A stretch of 64,000 nt of DNA from an uncultured Fluviicola sp. (GCF_946478805.1 NZ_CAMLDC010000006.1:62001-126000); one strand, 5' to 3'; shown: positions 37,033 to 46,189, numbered from the stretch's first letter. Translations and numbers: made by a program. Notes: generated from the letters alone by a model not told the origin.

Positions 37033-37707
37033 ATGAAAGTTTCGATACATCCATCCTGGAAAAAGGCCCTTCAAGCATCTTTTGAAGCTCCATATTTTGA
37101 AAAACTGGTTCAATTCGTAAAAGAGGAATATACCAAGTTTCCAAATCAGATTTTCCCTGAAGGAAAATTCATTTTCAGAGCTTTTGACAGTTGCCCTTTT
37201 GACCAGGTTAAAGTCGTGATTTTGGGTCAGGATCCCTATCCGACGAGAGGTCATGCACACGGACTTTGTTTCAGTTGTGATTCTCATGTTCGGCCATTAC
37301 CCAAAAGTTTACAAAACATTTTCAAGGAATTGGAAGACGATTTAGGAATCCCTGCTCCACCAAACGGAGATTTGAGTCATTGGGCGAATCAAGGGGTTTT
37401 ATTGTTGAATTCGATCCTAACCGTCCGGGAAGGACAACCCCTTTCACATGCAAACCAGGGCTGGGAGAAATTCACTGATGATGTCATTCAAACGATCAAC
37501 GATGAATTGGAAGGTGTGATTTTTGTTTTGTGGGGATCTCCTGCACAGGCAAAAGCTTCACGCGTGGATCCGAACAAACATTTTATCCTCAAAGCACCGC
37601 ATCCGTCTCCCTTGTCTGCGTATCGTGGATTTTTCGGAAGCAAGCCTTTTTCAACCATTAACGGGATTTTGGAAAAGAAAAAGAAACAACCGATTAAGTG
37701 GGGATAA
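37033..37707 (+). CDS. ung: Uracil-DNA glycosylase (family 1)
   Basis: This enzyme removes uracil from DNA in base excision repair. The 224-aa product has the water-activating motif GQDPYPTRGHAHGLCFS, LLLNSILTVREGQPLSH, and the HPSPLSAYRGFFGSKPFSTIN minor-groove loop. All catalytic elements are intact and the length is normal. It is followed by inverted-repeat copy D and hemE. Confidence 0.97.
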   Translation: MKVSIHPSWKKALQASFEAPYFEKLVQFVKEEYTKFPNQIFPEGKFIFRAFDSCPFDQVKVVILGQDPYPTRGHAHGLCFSCDSHVRPLPKSLQNIFKELEDDLGIPAPPNGDLSHWANQGVLLLNSILTVREGQPLSHANQGWEKFTDDVIQTINDELEGVIFVLWGSPAQAKASRVDPNKHFILKAPHPSPLSAYRGFFGSKPFSTINGILEKKKKQPIKWG

Positions 37708-37709
37708 AT

Positions 37710-37826
37710 AATTGAAAATGGAGAATTGATCAGTGAAAAGACCTTTAATTATAAAGGCTGAAATATATTTATCGAACTATCAGATTATCTAAAGCTTTTC
37801 AATTTTACATTTTCAATTCTCAATTC
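37710..37826. repeat. AATTGAAAAG inverted-repeat element, copy D
   Basis: The 31-nt left arm is 37710-37740 (AATTGAAAATGG...GTGAAAAG). The right arm begins CTTTTCAATT at 37795, with a 54-base spacer. The spacer contains its own small palindrome (CCTTTAATTATAAAGG, 37742-37757). The element fills the ung-hemE gap and ends 14 bases before the hemE -7 box. Confidence 0.75.
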
Positions 37827-37839
37827 TTCCATAAAACCT

Positions 37840-37847
37840 TACTTTTG
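37840..37847 (+). promoter_or_regulatory. -7 promoter box of hemE
   Basis: TACTTTTG is an exact TAnnTTTG match ending only five bases before the hemE ATG. Transcription would start at or next to the start codon. Confidence 0.45.
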
Positions 37848-37852
37848 CATTG

Positions 37853-38890
37853 ATGAATTTGCAAAATGATTTAATCTTACGCGCTGCAAAAGGCGAAGAT
37901 ATTGAACGTTACCCCGTTTGGTTAATGCGCCAGGCAGGAAGAATTTTACCGGAATACCGCGCTGTTCGTGAAAGTGTCAGCGGGTTTAAAGAACTGGTTG
38001 AAAACCCGGCCTTAGCGGCTGAAGTGACTATCCAGCCGGTTGATATCCTGGATGTGGATGCAGCTATTATCTTTTCGGATATTTTAGTGGTTCCCGAGGC
38101 GATGAACATTCCTTATCAAATGATCGAGAAACGCGGACCTTGGTTTGAACATACGATCCGTTCGGAAGAAGAAGCCAAACGATTGGAATTTGATTTCGAT
38201 GTGGAAGACCGTCTAGGTTACGTGTTGGAGGCAATCCGTCTTACCGTAAAGCAATTAAACGGACGTGTTCCGGTAATCGGATTTGCGGGCGCACCCTGGA
38301 CTATCTTGTGTTACATGGTTGAAGGCCACGGTTCAAAAACATTCAGCGAAGCGCGCAAATTATTATATACCAATCCGACTTTGGCACATCAATTGCTACA
38401 GCACGTCACAGATATTACAATTGCTTATTTAAAAGCACAAGTTAAAGCTGGAGCGAGTATGATACAAGTTTTCGATTCATGGGCTGGAATTTTAGGAACG
38501 GAGCAGTACGCGACTTTTTCCCTTCCTTATTTGTCTCAAATAGCATCTGCTATTGAAGATGTTCCGGTAACCTTGTTTTCGAAAGGAGCCTTCACTTCTG
38601 TTCCTGCTTTAGCGAAATTGGATTGTAATACGATTGGGCTCGATTGGAACATGGATATTCCTGCAATGAGATCTTTGATTGGCGATTCCAGAACTTTACA
38701 AGGTAATTTAGATCCTTGTGCTTTATACGGTTCTCATCAAAGTATTGAGTTAGAAACAATAAAAATGTTAAATTCGTTTGGCAATAATAAAAGACATATT
38801 GTAAATTTAGGCCACGGTGTTTATCCGGATGTCGACCCAGAAAAGGTTAAAACATTCATTAAAACTGTAAAATCTTATGAAACCAAATAG
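37853..38890 (+). CDS. hemE: Uroporphyrinogen decarboxylase
   Basis: This enzyme converts uroporphyrinogen III to coproporphyrinogen III in haem synthesis. The 345-aa product has the hallmark [18 protein letters not shown] near residue 20, and [15 protein letters not shown] and [13 protein letters not shown] near the end. An in-frame TTG at 37850 is ignored in favour of the ATG. The stop (TAG 38888-38890) is one base before the next gene's ATG, so the OmpA-like gene is coupled to it. Confidence 0.97.
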   Translation: MNLQNDLILRAAKGEDIERYPVWLMRQAGRILPEYRAVRESVSGFKELVENPALAAEVTIQPVDILDVDAAIIFSDILVVPEAMNIPYQMIEKRGPWFEHTIRSEEEAKRLEFDFDVEDRLGYVLEAIRLTVKQLNGRVPVIGFAGAPWTILCYMVEGHGSKTFSEARKLLYTNPTLAHQLLQHVTDITIAYLKAQVKAGASMIQVFDSWAGILGTEQYATFSLPYLSQIASAIEDVPVTLFSKGAFTSVPALAKLDCNTIGLDWNMDIPAMRSLIGDSRTLQGNLDPCALYGSHQSIELETIKMLNSFGNNKRHIVNLGHGVYPDVDPEKVKTFIKTVKSYETK

Positions 38891-38891
38891 T

Positions 38892-40067
38892 ATGAAACTA
38901 AAACAACTTGTTGCATTAACTGCTTTGATCGGACTTCCGATTATTGCATCGGCACAAAGTGGAGACAACCTTGTGGATAACGGAGGATTCGAATCCAACG
39001 CAGGGAAACCGAAGAAATTAGGTCAAATTGATTTGGCAACAGGATGGAAATCTCCAACCGGTGCCCGTGCAGATTATTTTTTGGGCGATTCAAAAGTACC
39101 GGACGTAGGTGCTCCTGATAATGCTTATGGGAAAGAAAGTGCTAAGGAAGGTGAAAACTATGCCGGGATCTTTGCATTTTCCTATGGAAACAAGTTGCCG
39201 AGAACATACATTATGACCAAATTAAAAACACCTTTGAAAAAAGATGTTACTTATTGTATCTCGTTCTACGTTTCCATGTCCGAATCATCCAAATATGCTT
39301 GTAACCAAATAGGTGCAAACATTTCGAAGAAAGAATTCGGAACAGATCAGAAAGTACATTTGATCGACCAGACACAAATCCAGCATCCGGACAATAAAGT
39401 GTTCAATGCTTCGTACAACTGGGAAAAAGTATGTTCTTCATATAAAGCTGAAGGAGGAGAAAAATTCCTTACGATCGGTAATTTCACATCCGACCAGGAT
39501 ACCAAATACGAAACAAACAAGAAACCGAAAGATTCAAAAATCACTCAGATAGTTGCTGCATACTACTATATCGATGATGTAGTTGTTACGATGTTGGATA
39601 AAGACGAGGATTGTAAATGTTACGACGCTGACAAGGACAAAAACGAAATGTCTACAACTGTTTACATGAAACAAGTTGCTGATAATGATAAAATGTCAAC
39701 AAAAGACCGTATCGAAAAACAGGAGATTTATTTCGGATTCGGTAAAACGTTCCTTACTCCACAAGCAAAAGCGGCTCTTGATATCGTAGCGAAGGTACTT
39801 ACTGAGAATCCTGCAATGACAATCACCGTGATTGGAAACAATAATGCTGAAGAGGATAAATTGGCCGAGAAAAAGGATTTCTATGCTGATATGGATACCA
39901 AACGAAATCAAGTGGTTAAGGAATACCTGATCGCTAAAGGAATCAACGCTTCGCGTTTGAAATCTGAAAGCAAAGGAAGTGATACTCCTAGCCCGGAAGT
40001 GAAAGAAACGGATGATGACGATTTGAAATTGGCGAAAAACAGACGCGTTATTTTCAAAGTGAACTAA
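38892..40067 (+). CDS. OmpA family outer-membrane/peptidoglycan-associated protein
   Basis: The 391-aa product has a signal peptide MKLKQLVALTALIGLPIIASAQ. An N-terminal domain resembles a carbohydrate-binding beta sandwich (DNLVDNGGFESNAG...GWKSPTG). The C-terminal OmpA-like domain runs from about residue 270 (YFGFGKTFLTPQAKAALDIVAKVL) to NRRVIFKVN. Such proteins tie the outer membrane to peptidoglycan. An ATG at 38877 is in frame but overlaps hemE and spoils the signal peptide. It is followed by a terminator with a very long A/T stem extension. Confidence 0.88.
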   Translation: MKLKQLVALTALIGLPIIASAQSGDNLVDNGGFESNAGKPKKLGQIDLATGWKSPTGARADYFLGDSKVPDVGAPDNAYGKESAKEGENYAGIFAFSYGNKLPRTYIMTKLKTPLKKDVTYCISFYVSMSESSKYACNQIGANISKKEFGTDQKVHLIDQTQIQHPDNKVFNASYNWEKVCSSYKAEGGEKFLTIGNFTSDQDTKYETNKKPKDSKITQIVAAYYYIDDVVVTMLDKDEDCKCYDADKDKNEMSTTVYMKQVADNDKMSTKDRIEKQEIYFGFGKTFLTPQAKAALDIVAKVLTENPAMTITVIGNNNAEEDKLAEKKDFYADMDTKRNQVVKEYLIAKGINASRLKSESKGSDTPSPEVKETDDDDLKLAKNRRVIFKVN

Positions 40068-40086
40068 TCTTATTCAAGAATAAAAA

Positions 40087-40120
40087 AGAAAAACCATCTG
40101 CAGTCGCGGATGGTTTTTCT
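40087..40120 (+). terminator. Terminator of hemE-ompA
   Basis: A 12-bp perfect stem AGAAAAACCATC / GATGGTTTTTCT (40087-40098 with 40109-40120) has a ten-base loop. Complementary A and T runs extend it to about 17 bp, so it can work on both strands. Confidence 0.85.
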
Positions 40121-40125
40121 TTTTT

Positions 40126-40200
40126 AAGTTCAAATGGTTTAAACGGTTCAAAAAGTTTAAATTATTGAACTCTTGTAACCTTTGGAACTTTTTAAACTCT
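40126..40200. repeat. Imperfect inverted repeat of GTTTAAA/GTTCAAA units
   Basis: Top-strand units GTTCAAATGGTTTAAAC, GTTCAAAAAGTTTAAA and, inverted, GGAACTTTTTAAACTC lie between a terminator and the next gene. The string AGTTTAAACGGTT occurs again, with one change at the first positions, at 43839-43851 between two other convergent genes. This may be a third intergenic repeat family. Confidence 0.45.
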
Positions 40201-40205
40201 TTATC

Positions 40206-40433
40206 ATGGCAAACACCTTCCCCATTTATAGAAAACTGGATGGATTCAGTCGCTTTTATAAGATTGAAAATGCTGATGCATTCATAGAGGTGACCATTCA
40301 ACAAGGAAAAATTCAGCATCAAATCATTCAGGCTGTTCAATTTCCTGAGAAACTTCGGATCCAGGATATGATTTCTTGTTCATTTAACTATGTTCCAATG
40401 AGTAAGGAAGAAATCGACACTTATTTTTCCTAA
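40206..40433 (+). CDS. Small hypothetical protein (75 aa)
   Basis: The 75-aa product starts MANTFPIYRKLDGFSRFYKI; an upstream in-frame ATG lies in the repeat region and is rejected. No signal peptide, membrane segment or known motif was seen. It is a mixed alpha/beta cytoplasmic-looking protein ending MSKEEIDTYFS. Codon use looks coding and it fits between a terminator and the following gene. Function is unknown. Confidence 0.65.
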   Translation: MANTFPIYRKLDGFSRFYKIENADAFIEVTIQQGKIQHQIIQAVQFPEKLRIQDMISCSFNYVPMSKEEIDTYFS

Positions 40434-40505
40434 AAAAATCATCTTCTGACAAGTGAATTTCTATTCATTTTTTTTATTTTAGTCACAGACAAAAAACCAA
40501 TATCC

Positions 40506-40955
40506 GTGCTGAAGTTTTCGAGTTTCCTGATTATCATCCTACTTGCATTTAGTTGTACGCTTTCAGCTGAACAAGAAAACAGACTGAATAAGCAGTTGTC
40601 CAAGTACGTCAGATCCTACAACAATAACAATACACTTGAATATGCCGGATTGACTCATCCGGCTGTGGTACGCTACTATTCCTCGCTGGGGGATTCGGAC
40701 TTTATTCAACATTTCAGTAACCAGACCAACGAACAAGCGGTTAGTTTGGACAATCCATTATTCAGAGATATGAAAAGCGAAGGAAATTGGATTGAACGAA
40801 AATATACGATTCTTAGGGAAACCTCCGAAAAAACGGATACGGATTATGAAATCTACGCAATTTCATCGGATGCAGGTAACAATTGGTTTTTCCTTACCCA
40901 AGAAGATTACAGGCTTCGAAAGATCCCACTCAAAAAACGACTGTTCTTAAAATAA
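40506..40955 (+). CDS. Putative lipoprotein of unknown function
   Basis: The 149-aa product starts with GTG. The signal MLKFSSFLIIILLAFSC suggests a lipoprotein (Cys17). The mature part has NKQLSKYVRSYNNNNTLEYAGLTHPAVVRYY, similar in outline to small NTF2-like or periplasmic proteins, but no family is claimed. It is three bases upstream of the PorQ-like gene, so the two are in one operon with the helix-hairpin-helix barrel gene. Confidence 0.7.
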   Translation: MLKFSSFLIIILLAFSCTLSAEQENRLNKQLSKYVRSYNNNNTLEYAGLTHPAVVRYYSSLGDSDFIQHFSNQTNEQAVSLDNPLFRDMKSEGNWIERKYTILRETSEKTDTDYEIYAISSDAGNNWFFLTQEDYRLRKIPLKKRLFLK

Positions 40956-40958
40956 CGC

Positions 40959-41780
40959 ATGACAAGACTATTACTACTACTATTCACACATTCATTCCTG
41001 GTCTCATTCGGACAAGGATGGAACCCTGTTGGCTCAAGGGCAGTTTCACTTGCAAATGCCAGCATCTGCCTGGATGATGTTTGGGCATATCATCACAATC
41101 CGGGTGCCACTGCCTCCATTAAAACCATTTCTGTCGGTGCTTATTATGAAACCCGGTTTCTAACAAAGGAGCTGCAAACACAAGCATTGGCGGTTGCTAT
41201 TCCATTGAAAGTGGGAGTTATTTCTGCCGGTGCGCAATTTTTCGGTTACCAACAATACCGAAATACCCGGGCCGGTTTGGGTTATAGCATGAAATTCACC
41301 GATTTTCTTCAGGTTGGCGTCCAGGGAAATATTCAAACACTGAGACTCGGGGGAAATTACGGCTCAACTGTCAGCGGAACTGTAGAAGCGGGTCTTCTTG
41401 CAAAAATTTCGGAAAAATGGAGTGTGGGTGTTTCCGTGATGAATATCGGAAGGCAACGGATCAATCCGACGAATGATCGTTTTGCTACCGTTATGCGAGG
41501 CGGATGCCAATACAGACCTTCCAAAAAAGTATCCCTGTTTGCTGAAGTCGAAAAGCAGATTATAACCAAAATCTCGTTCAAAGGTGCGGTCGAATACCAA
41601 CCGGTACAATCATTCTATATTCGTTTCGGGGCACAAAGTGCTCCTATGGAATTCGCGCTCGGAATTGGTTATAAAATAGCAGGTTTTTCAATTGATTTAG
41701 GGTCAAAATACCATCAAACACTGGGTTGGTCTCCCAACTTCGGTTTAAACTACCAATTCAAGGAACATGCGAAAAAATAG
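40959..41780 (+). CDS. porQ: PorV/PorQ-like outer-membrane barrel protein
   Basis: The 273-aa product has a signal peptide (MTRLLLLLFTHSFLVSFGQ). The PorV/PorQ-type start follows: WNPVGSRAVSLANASICLDDVWAYHHNPGATA, where the G-x-R-A...D...A...NP-x-A pattern is shared with the FadL-like barrels of type IX secretion systems. It ends in a beta strand (GWSPNFGLNYQF). PorQ versus a more general PorV-like barrel cannot be decided, so the symbol is tentative. It overlaps the next gene by 14 bases. Confidence 0.7.
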   Translation: MTRLLLLLFTHSFLVSFGQGWNPVGSRAVSLANASICLDDVWAYHHNPGATASIKTISVGAYYETRFLTKELQTQALAVAIPLKVGVISAGAQFFGYQQYRNTRAGLGYSMKFTDFLQVGVQGNIQTLRLGGNYGSTVSGTVEAGLLAKISEKWSVGVSVMNIGRQRINPTNDRFATVMRGGCQYRPSKKVSLFAEVEKQIITKISFKGAVEYQPVQSFYIRFGAQSAPMEFALGIGYKIAGFSIDLGSKYHQTLGWSPNFGLNYQFKEHAKK

Positions 41781-43839
41781 GCTTTTACTTATTTTTTTCA
41801 TGAGTCTCGGTTCTTTCCTTTTTGGTCAGGAGCGGAATGAGATTATCCAACAACGGGTTGAATTCATTGCCGAACAATCCGAGTCGGAAGAGTTGGATCT
41901 GACAAACATTTTTGATCAACTCAATTATTTCTTTGACAATCCGATTAACTTGAATAACACCAATGCAGACGAACTGCGTTCATTGGGTTTACTTACAGAG
42001 GTCCAGATTACAGACGTACTGCTGCATGTGGAACGATTTGGCAAATTCATCAGCATCTATGAACTCCAATCGTTGAAATATTGGGATCTGAACACCATTT
42101 CTTTAATACGTCCATTTGTAAAGGTCGATGATCGATTGGAAAACATCCACATTACATTCAAGGATGCGATCAAAAACGGGAAGATTGAATGGTATACCCG
42201 TTATCAGCGCACTCCCGAACGAAAAAAAGGATACAATGCCGTAACAGACTCCATTTTAAATAACTCAAACAGTTACTATCATGGGAATGCGGATAAATAT
42301 TATACCCGTTTCAGATATACCTACCGGACAAATATCAGTTTGGGATTTACTTCAGAAAAAGATCCTGGTGAAGAGTTTTTTAAAGGCTCACAGAAAAACG
42401 GTTTTGATTATTACTCTTTTCATGCTTTTTATAAAGGCGGAAAATACATTCGGGCAGTTGCCGCCGGAGATTACCAGATTCAGATCGGTCAAGGATTGAA
42501 TACCTGGAGCGGTTACGCTTTTGGGAAAAGTGCAGATATCTTCTCAACAAAGAAGGCTGCCAATCTTTTACGACCTTATACTTCCGTTGATGAAAATCGC
42601 TTTTTCAGAGGTGGAGCAGCAATTCTCGGTTACAAGAAATGGAACCTCCTGACTTTTTACAGTAACAAAAAAATAGACGGTTCGGGAATAAATGATTCGC
42701 TAACCGATGATTTGGAATTTGTAACGACCATTGACCTATCGGGCTTACATCGTACGAACAGTGAAATTGCAAAGAAAAACAGGCTCAGTGAACAGGTCAT
42801 CGGTAATTATCTGAGTTATAATTCCACCCGGTTCAATGCTGGAATTGCCGTGGTGAACCAGCAATACAACCAACCGCTTCAAAAAGATACGCTTCCATAC
42901 AATTTATATGCTTTCCGGGGGAAAAACACTACCGCTATCAGCGGGGATTACAATTTTGTCCTTCGGAATTTCAACTTTTTCGGGGAAGTTTCCTACAGCA
43001 CCCATTCCAAATCATTTGCCCAGCTTCACGGCTTGATGGCTATCCTGGATCCTAATGTTTCCATTTCCGTAATTTACCGGAATTATTCCAAGGGATACTT
43101 CTCATTTTACAACAATGGATTTTCAGAAGGTAGCAATACGCAAAATGAAACCGGGTTATTCTCAGGTATCAAGGTACGGCTTGCTTCAGCTTGGTCTGTC
43201 AGTTCCTACATTGACTTCTTCCGCTTTCCATGGTTGAAATACCAGGTTGATGCACCTTCAAAAGGATATGAATTTTTAGTTCAGCCGACCTACAAACCAA
43301 ACAAGTCCTTAGAATTGTACGCGCGATTCAGGCAACAGGTCCGGCAAAAAAATTCCAGGGATACAGATGGAACCATCACTCCAATTGAAAATGTTATTCA
43401 GAACAATTACCGTTTGAACCTATCCTACAAAGTCCTTGAAAGCTTCACCTTGAAAAGCAGAATTGAATATGTGACCATTAATCGGAAAAGCAACGCCGCA
43501 GAAGACGGATGGATTTTTACCCAGGATTTTTTGTTCAAACCTAAAAACTTACCTTTTGATCTGACCTTGCGTTATGCCTTGTTCGATACGGACAGTTATG
43601 ACACGCGGATTTACACCTTCGAGAACAATGCCCTTTATGTCTTTTCTATTCCCGCTTATTATTACCAGGGTTCCCGGGCCTATGCTTTAGTAAGGTTCTC
43701 ATTTCTGAGACATTGTGACTTATGGATTCGCTATGGAACATATTTGTATTCCAACAAAAAAGTCATCAGTTCCGGACCGGAAGAAATAAAAGGTTCGAAA
43801 AAATCGGATATTACGGTACAGCTGCGAGTGAGTTTCTAG
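41767..43839 (+). CDS. Outer-membrane beta-barrel protein with N-terminal helix-hairpin-helix (ComEA-like) domain
   Basis: The 690-aa product has a signal peptide (LLLIFFMSLGSFLFGQ). Helix-hairpin-helix repeats follow at about residues 55-115 (LNNTNADELRSLGLLTEVQI...FGKFISIYELQSL). A long barrel-like body with many aromatic beta strands ends SDITVQLRVSF. The helix-hairpin-helix motif normally binds DNA. Its fusion to an outer-membrane barrel suggests DNA contact at the envelope, as in uptake, but this is only an inference. Similar proteins occur widely in Bacteroidota without a known role. The gene is coupled to the PorQ-like gene and converges with the AAA+ gene. Confidence 0.8.
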   Translation: MRKNRLLLIFFMSLGSFLFGQERNEIIQQRVEFIAEQSESEELDLTNIFDQLNYFFDNPINLNNTNADELRSLGLLTEVQITDVLLHVERFGKFISIYELQSLKYWDLNTISLIRPFVKVDDRLENIHITFKDAIKNGKIEWYTRYQRTPERKKGYNAVTDSILNNSNSYYHGNADKYYTRFRYTYRTNISLGFTSEKDPGEEFFKGSQKNGFDYYSFHAFYKGGKYIRAVAAGDYQIQIGQGLNTWSGYAFGKSADIFSTKKAANLLRPYTSVDENRFFRGGAAILGYKKWNLLTFYSNKKIDGSGINDSLTDDLEFVTTIDLSGLHRTNSEIAKKNRLSEQVIGNYLSYNSTRFNAGIAVVNQQYNQPLQKDTLPYNLYAFRGKNTTAISGDYNFVLRNFNFFGEVSYSTHSKSFAQLHGLMAILDPNVSISVIYRNYSKGYFSFYNNGFSEGSNTQNETGLFSGIKVRLASAWSVSSYIDFFRFPWLKYQVDAPSKGYEFLVQPTYKPNKSLELYARFRQQVRQKNSRDTDGTITPIENVIQNNYRLNLSYKVLESFTLKSRIEYVTINRKSNAAEDGWIFTQDFLFKPKNLPFDLTLRYALFDTDSYDTRIYTFENNALYVFSIPAYYYQGSRAYALVRFSFLRHCDLWIRYGTYLYSNKKVISSGPEEIKGSKKSDITVQLRVSF

Positions 43840-43851
43840 TTTAAACGGTTA

Positions 43852-45192
43852 CTATGCAAACATTTTTCCTTCTTTTACATACTCTTTCCTAATCCCTTCA
43901 ATGAGATTAGACCGGCTGATCTCATTACTTCCTTCCTCGGCAGTTTTCAAACAGGCAAATTGAACTACATTAACAATATTAGCTCCGCTGAGATTATAGG
44001 TCCGGGATATCTGTTCAATGGAAATATCCTCTTGTAAAGCCAGATTTTCAGGTAAGATGTCTTTCCATAGCAACAACCGTTCAGTTGCCCCGGGCATATC
44101 ATACTCGATCATGGATTGGAATCGGCGGGTAAAAGCTGTATCCAGGTTACTTTTTAAATTAGATGCCAAAATAACCAGTCCGGGATGATTCTCGATTCGT
44201 TGCAATAAATAAGAAACCTCCTGATTAGCATATTTATCATGAGAATCCTTCACACTTGTACGTTTTCCAAATACCGCATCCGCTTCATCAAAGAAAAGGA
44301 TCCATTCTTTATTAGCAGCTTTATCAAACAAGCGTGAGAGGTTCTTTTCCGTTTCTCCAATGTATTTGGAAACCACCAAAGATAGATCTATTCGGTAAAC
44401 ATCCCGACCTGTATACTTTCCAAGAAGTGTTGCAGTAAGTGTTTTTCCGGTTCCAGGTGCTCCGTAAAAAAGAACTCTGTAACCGGGTTTTATTTTCCCT
44501 GAAAGCCCCCATCCATTCATTAATTGATCCCGATGTTTCAACCAGGATTGAATCTCCAGTATCTGGTCCAGTGTTTTTTTCTGTAAAACGAGATTTTCCC
44601 ATTCAAGGCTTGTCTCAATAAGTTGTGCAGGGAATCCGGCGCCCATTCGAGGTTTTTGCACTTCACCTGTCGTTATAATATCTACATACTCTTCATCAAT
44701 AATCAATCTGCCACTCATTCTTGGTTCAAATGCAGACCCTTCACCAAATGAAAGAATTCCGGAATTGAAGAGCCCTGATTCAAGTTGAAAATACTTTAGA
44801 AAGTACATCCTGCTCTCCAATTTTTTTCCTGCCAGCAAGTAAAGAAGTGTATCTCCGGTGGGGAAAAACAATTCACGGTCTTTAGCACGTACGAGTCCCA
44901 TCTCCGGACATTCTTTACCTTGAGGTAAGTAAACAGATAATAAATCAGGAATTAATTCCGGCAGCATATAAGGAGAAAGTGACAAGGTTAGGGCAACCAG
45001 ATCAATTTCGGTAAGTACTCCCTGTGCGGGTATCTTACTTAAAGATTCTTCAGAAAGAAAAGATGTAATATCCGGAAATTCAATTTCCTCTTCCGATTGA
45101 ACGGTTTTCATTCGATAATGAACTATCTCGCTCAGGAAGAGGAACAGTTGATCCCAGATAGCAACAGAAGTGATCGCTGATTTATTTAGCAT
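43852..45192 (-). CDS. AAA+ ATPase of the contractile injection system (Pvc15/Afp15-like)
   Basis: The 446-aa product has an N-terminal region of about 200 residues, then a AAA+ domain. The Walker A is GAPGTGKT (244-251) and the Walker B is ILFFDEADA (298-306). The pore-loop-like KYIGETEKNLSRLF, sensor ILASNLKSNLD and arginine finger TRRFQ are also present. AAA+ proteins of this kind are part of nearly all extracellular contractile injection loci, where Afp15/Pvc15 is needed for particle assembly. It lies divergently from the structural operon, across a 997-bp non-coding region. It could be mistaken for a general AAA ATPase, but the context makes the assignment strong. Confidence 0.85.
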   Translation of the reverse strand: MLNKSAITSVAIWDQLFLFLSEIVHYRMKTVQSEEEIEFPDITSFLSEESLSKIPAQGVLTEIDLVALTLSLSPYMLPELIPDLLSVYLPQGKECPEMGLVRAKDRELFFPTGDTLLYLLAGKKLESRMYFLKYFQLESGLFNSGILSFGEGSAFEPRMSGRLIIDEEYVDIITTGEVQKPRMGAGFPAQLIETSLEWENLVLQKKTLDQILEIQSWLKHRDQLMNGWGLSGKIKPGYRVLFYGAPGTGKTLTATLLGKYTGRDVYRIDLSLVVSKYIGETEKNLSRLFDKAANKEWILFFDEADAVFGKRTSVKDSHDKYANQEVSYLLQRIENHPGLVILASNLKSNLDTAFTRRFQSMIEYDMPGATERLLLWKDILPENLALQEDISIEQISRTYNLSGANIVNVVQFACLKTAEEGSNEISRSNLIEGIRKEYVKEGKMFA

Positions 45193-46189
45193 GTGAATTT
45201 AGTTTGTGATTGAAGTTATGGATAAACGAATTCAATAGGAGAATTCAGATTTAAATCTAATTTAAAATTCTCAATAAAAGAAGTGATTTTGCCTTTCCTG
45301 CTAAAAAGTTTTTTCGTTTATCAGAACATAAATAGATTACGTTCTTCTCCTATTATATTTGCTTCAGTAAAAACAATAACTTAATCAAACTAACGTTTAT
45401 CACTTATACAACCATAAAAATACAATTTTAACACTTAAAAAAAGCTAAAAATTTGCATTTAAGTAAAAAATCTTTTTATATTTAAGCCCAGACTTAACTA
45501 CGGTCTTCTTTCCAGTTTTATTATCATCATACTGACTTAGCTTTTCCAGGAGCTATCAACAAAATAGATTTACTTTTTATAGAATTGGTTTTTCCAAAAC
45601 TTTGAAAGTAAGTGGCATTAAAAATTTGATGTTCATTCTTTTAGGAGATTGTTCAGTGCATTTTTTCTGCCTGAAAATTGTTATCGTATTTATGGAAAAC
45701 AAGGGAACACATTATCGATAGATAATCTGCACTTGCGCATCGCACGAAACACCTGTCAGGTGTGTTTTCAGTTGATTTCCTTGCTTGTTTCTGCAGAACG
45801 GGCCGATAACAAGGACGAGAAATATAGGGCTTTCGGGCATCTGTTTTGAACGTGTTTTTTGCAGACTGGAAACTGTAAAGAACGCATCATTTCACGTGTT
45901 TCCGGCAATAATCGATCATTTCAAGAGCACTACTGGAAATGTTCCGAACTTATTGATTAGCGCTATTTGGCTAGACTGAAACCTTAAAAAGACGACTGTT
46001 CACTGACAGAATTGGTATTCAACTTATTGAGAACCGATTCGACCTTATTGAAACTCTTTTCTAATGCTATTTCTTGCCAACTAAAAGTTCATCGAAAGTC
46101 CTCCTTTCTCTCGTTCGACACATTTACGGTCATTTTAGAACATTAAATCAACAATTTAAACAGTATTAAGAACCACAAAACACACTATC
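45193..46189. other. 997-bp non-coding divergent regulatory region of the injection-system locus
   Basis: No convincing gene was found on either strand. The region is AT-rich near the AAA+ gene. It contains a 12-base palindrome AGATTTAAATCT (45247-45258), a 15-base dyad ACACCTGTCAGGTGT (45749-45763), and three copies of CTTATTGA (45949-45956, 46023-46030, 46044-46051). No perfect TAnnTTTG box was found immediately before either start codon, in contrast to many genes in this window. It may hold operators or a long untranslated leader. Confidence 0.6.

Noticed and set aside
45649..45979. Short open frames in the injection-system control region
   Set aside because: Products of about 65 residues have atypical composition, no good start context and no family likeness; the region is better seen as regulatory.
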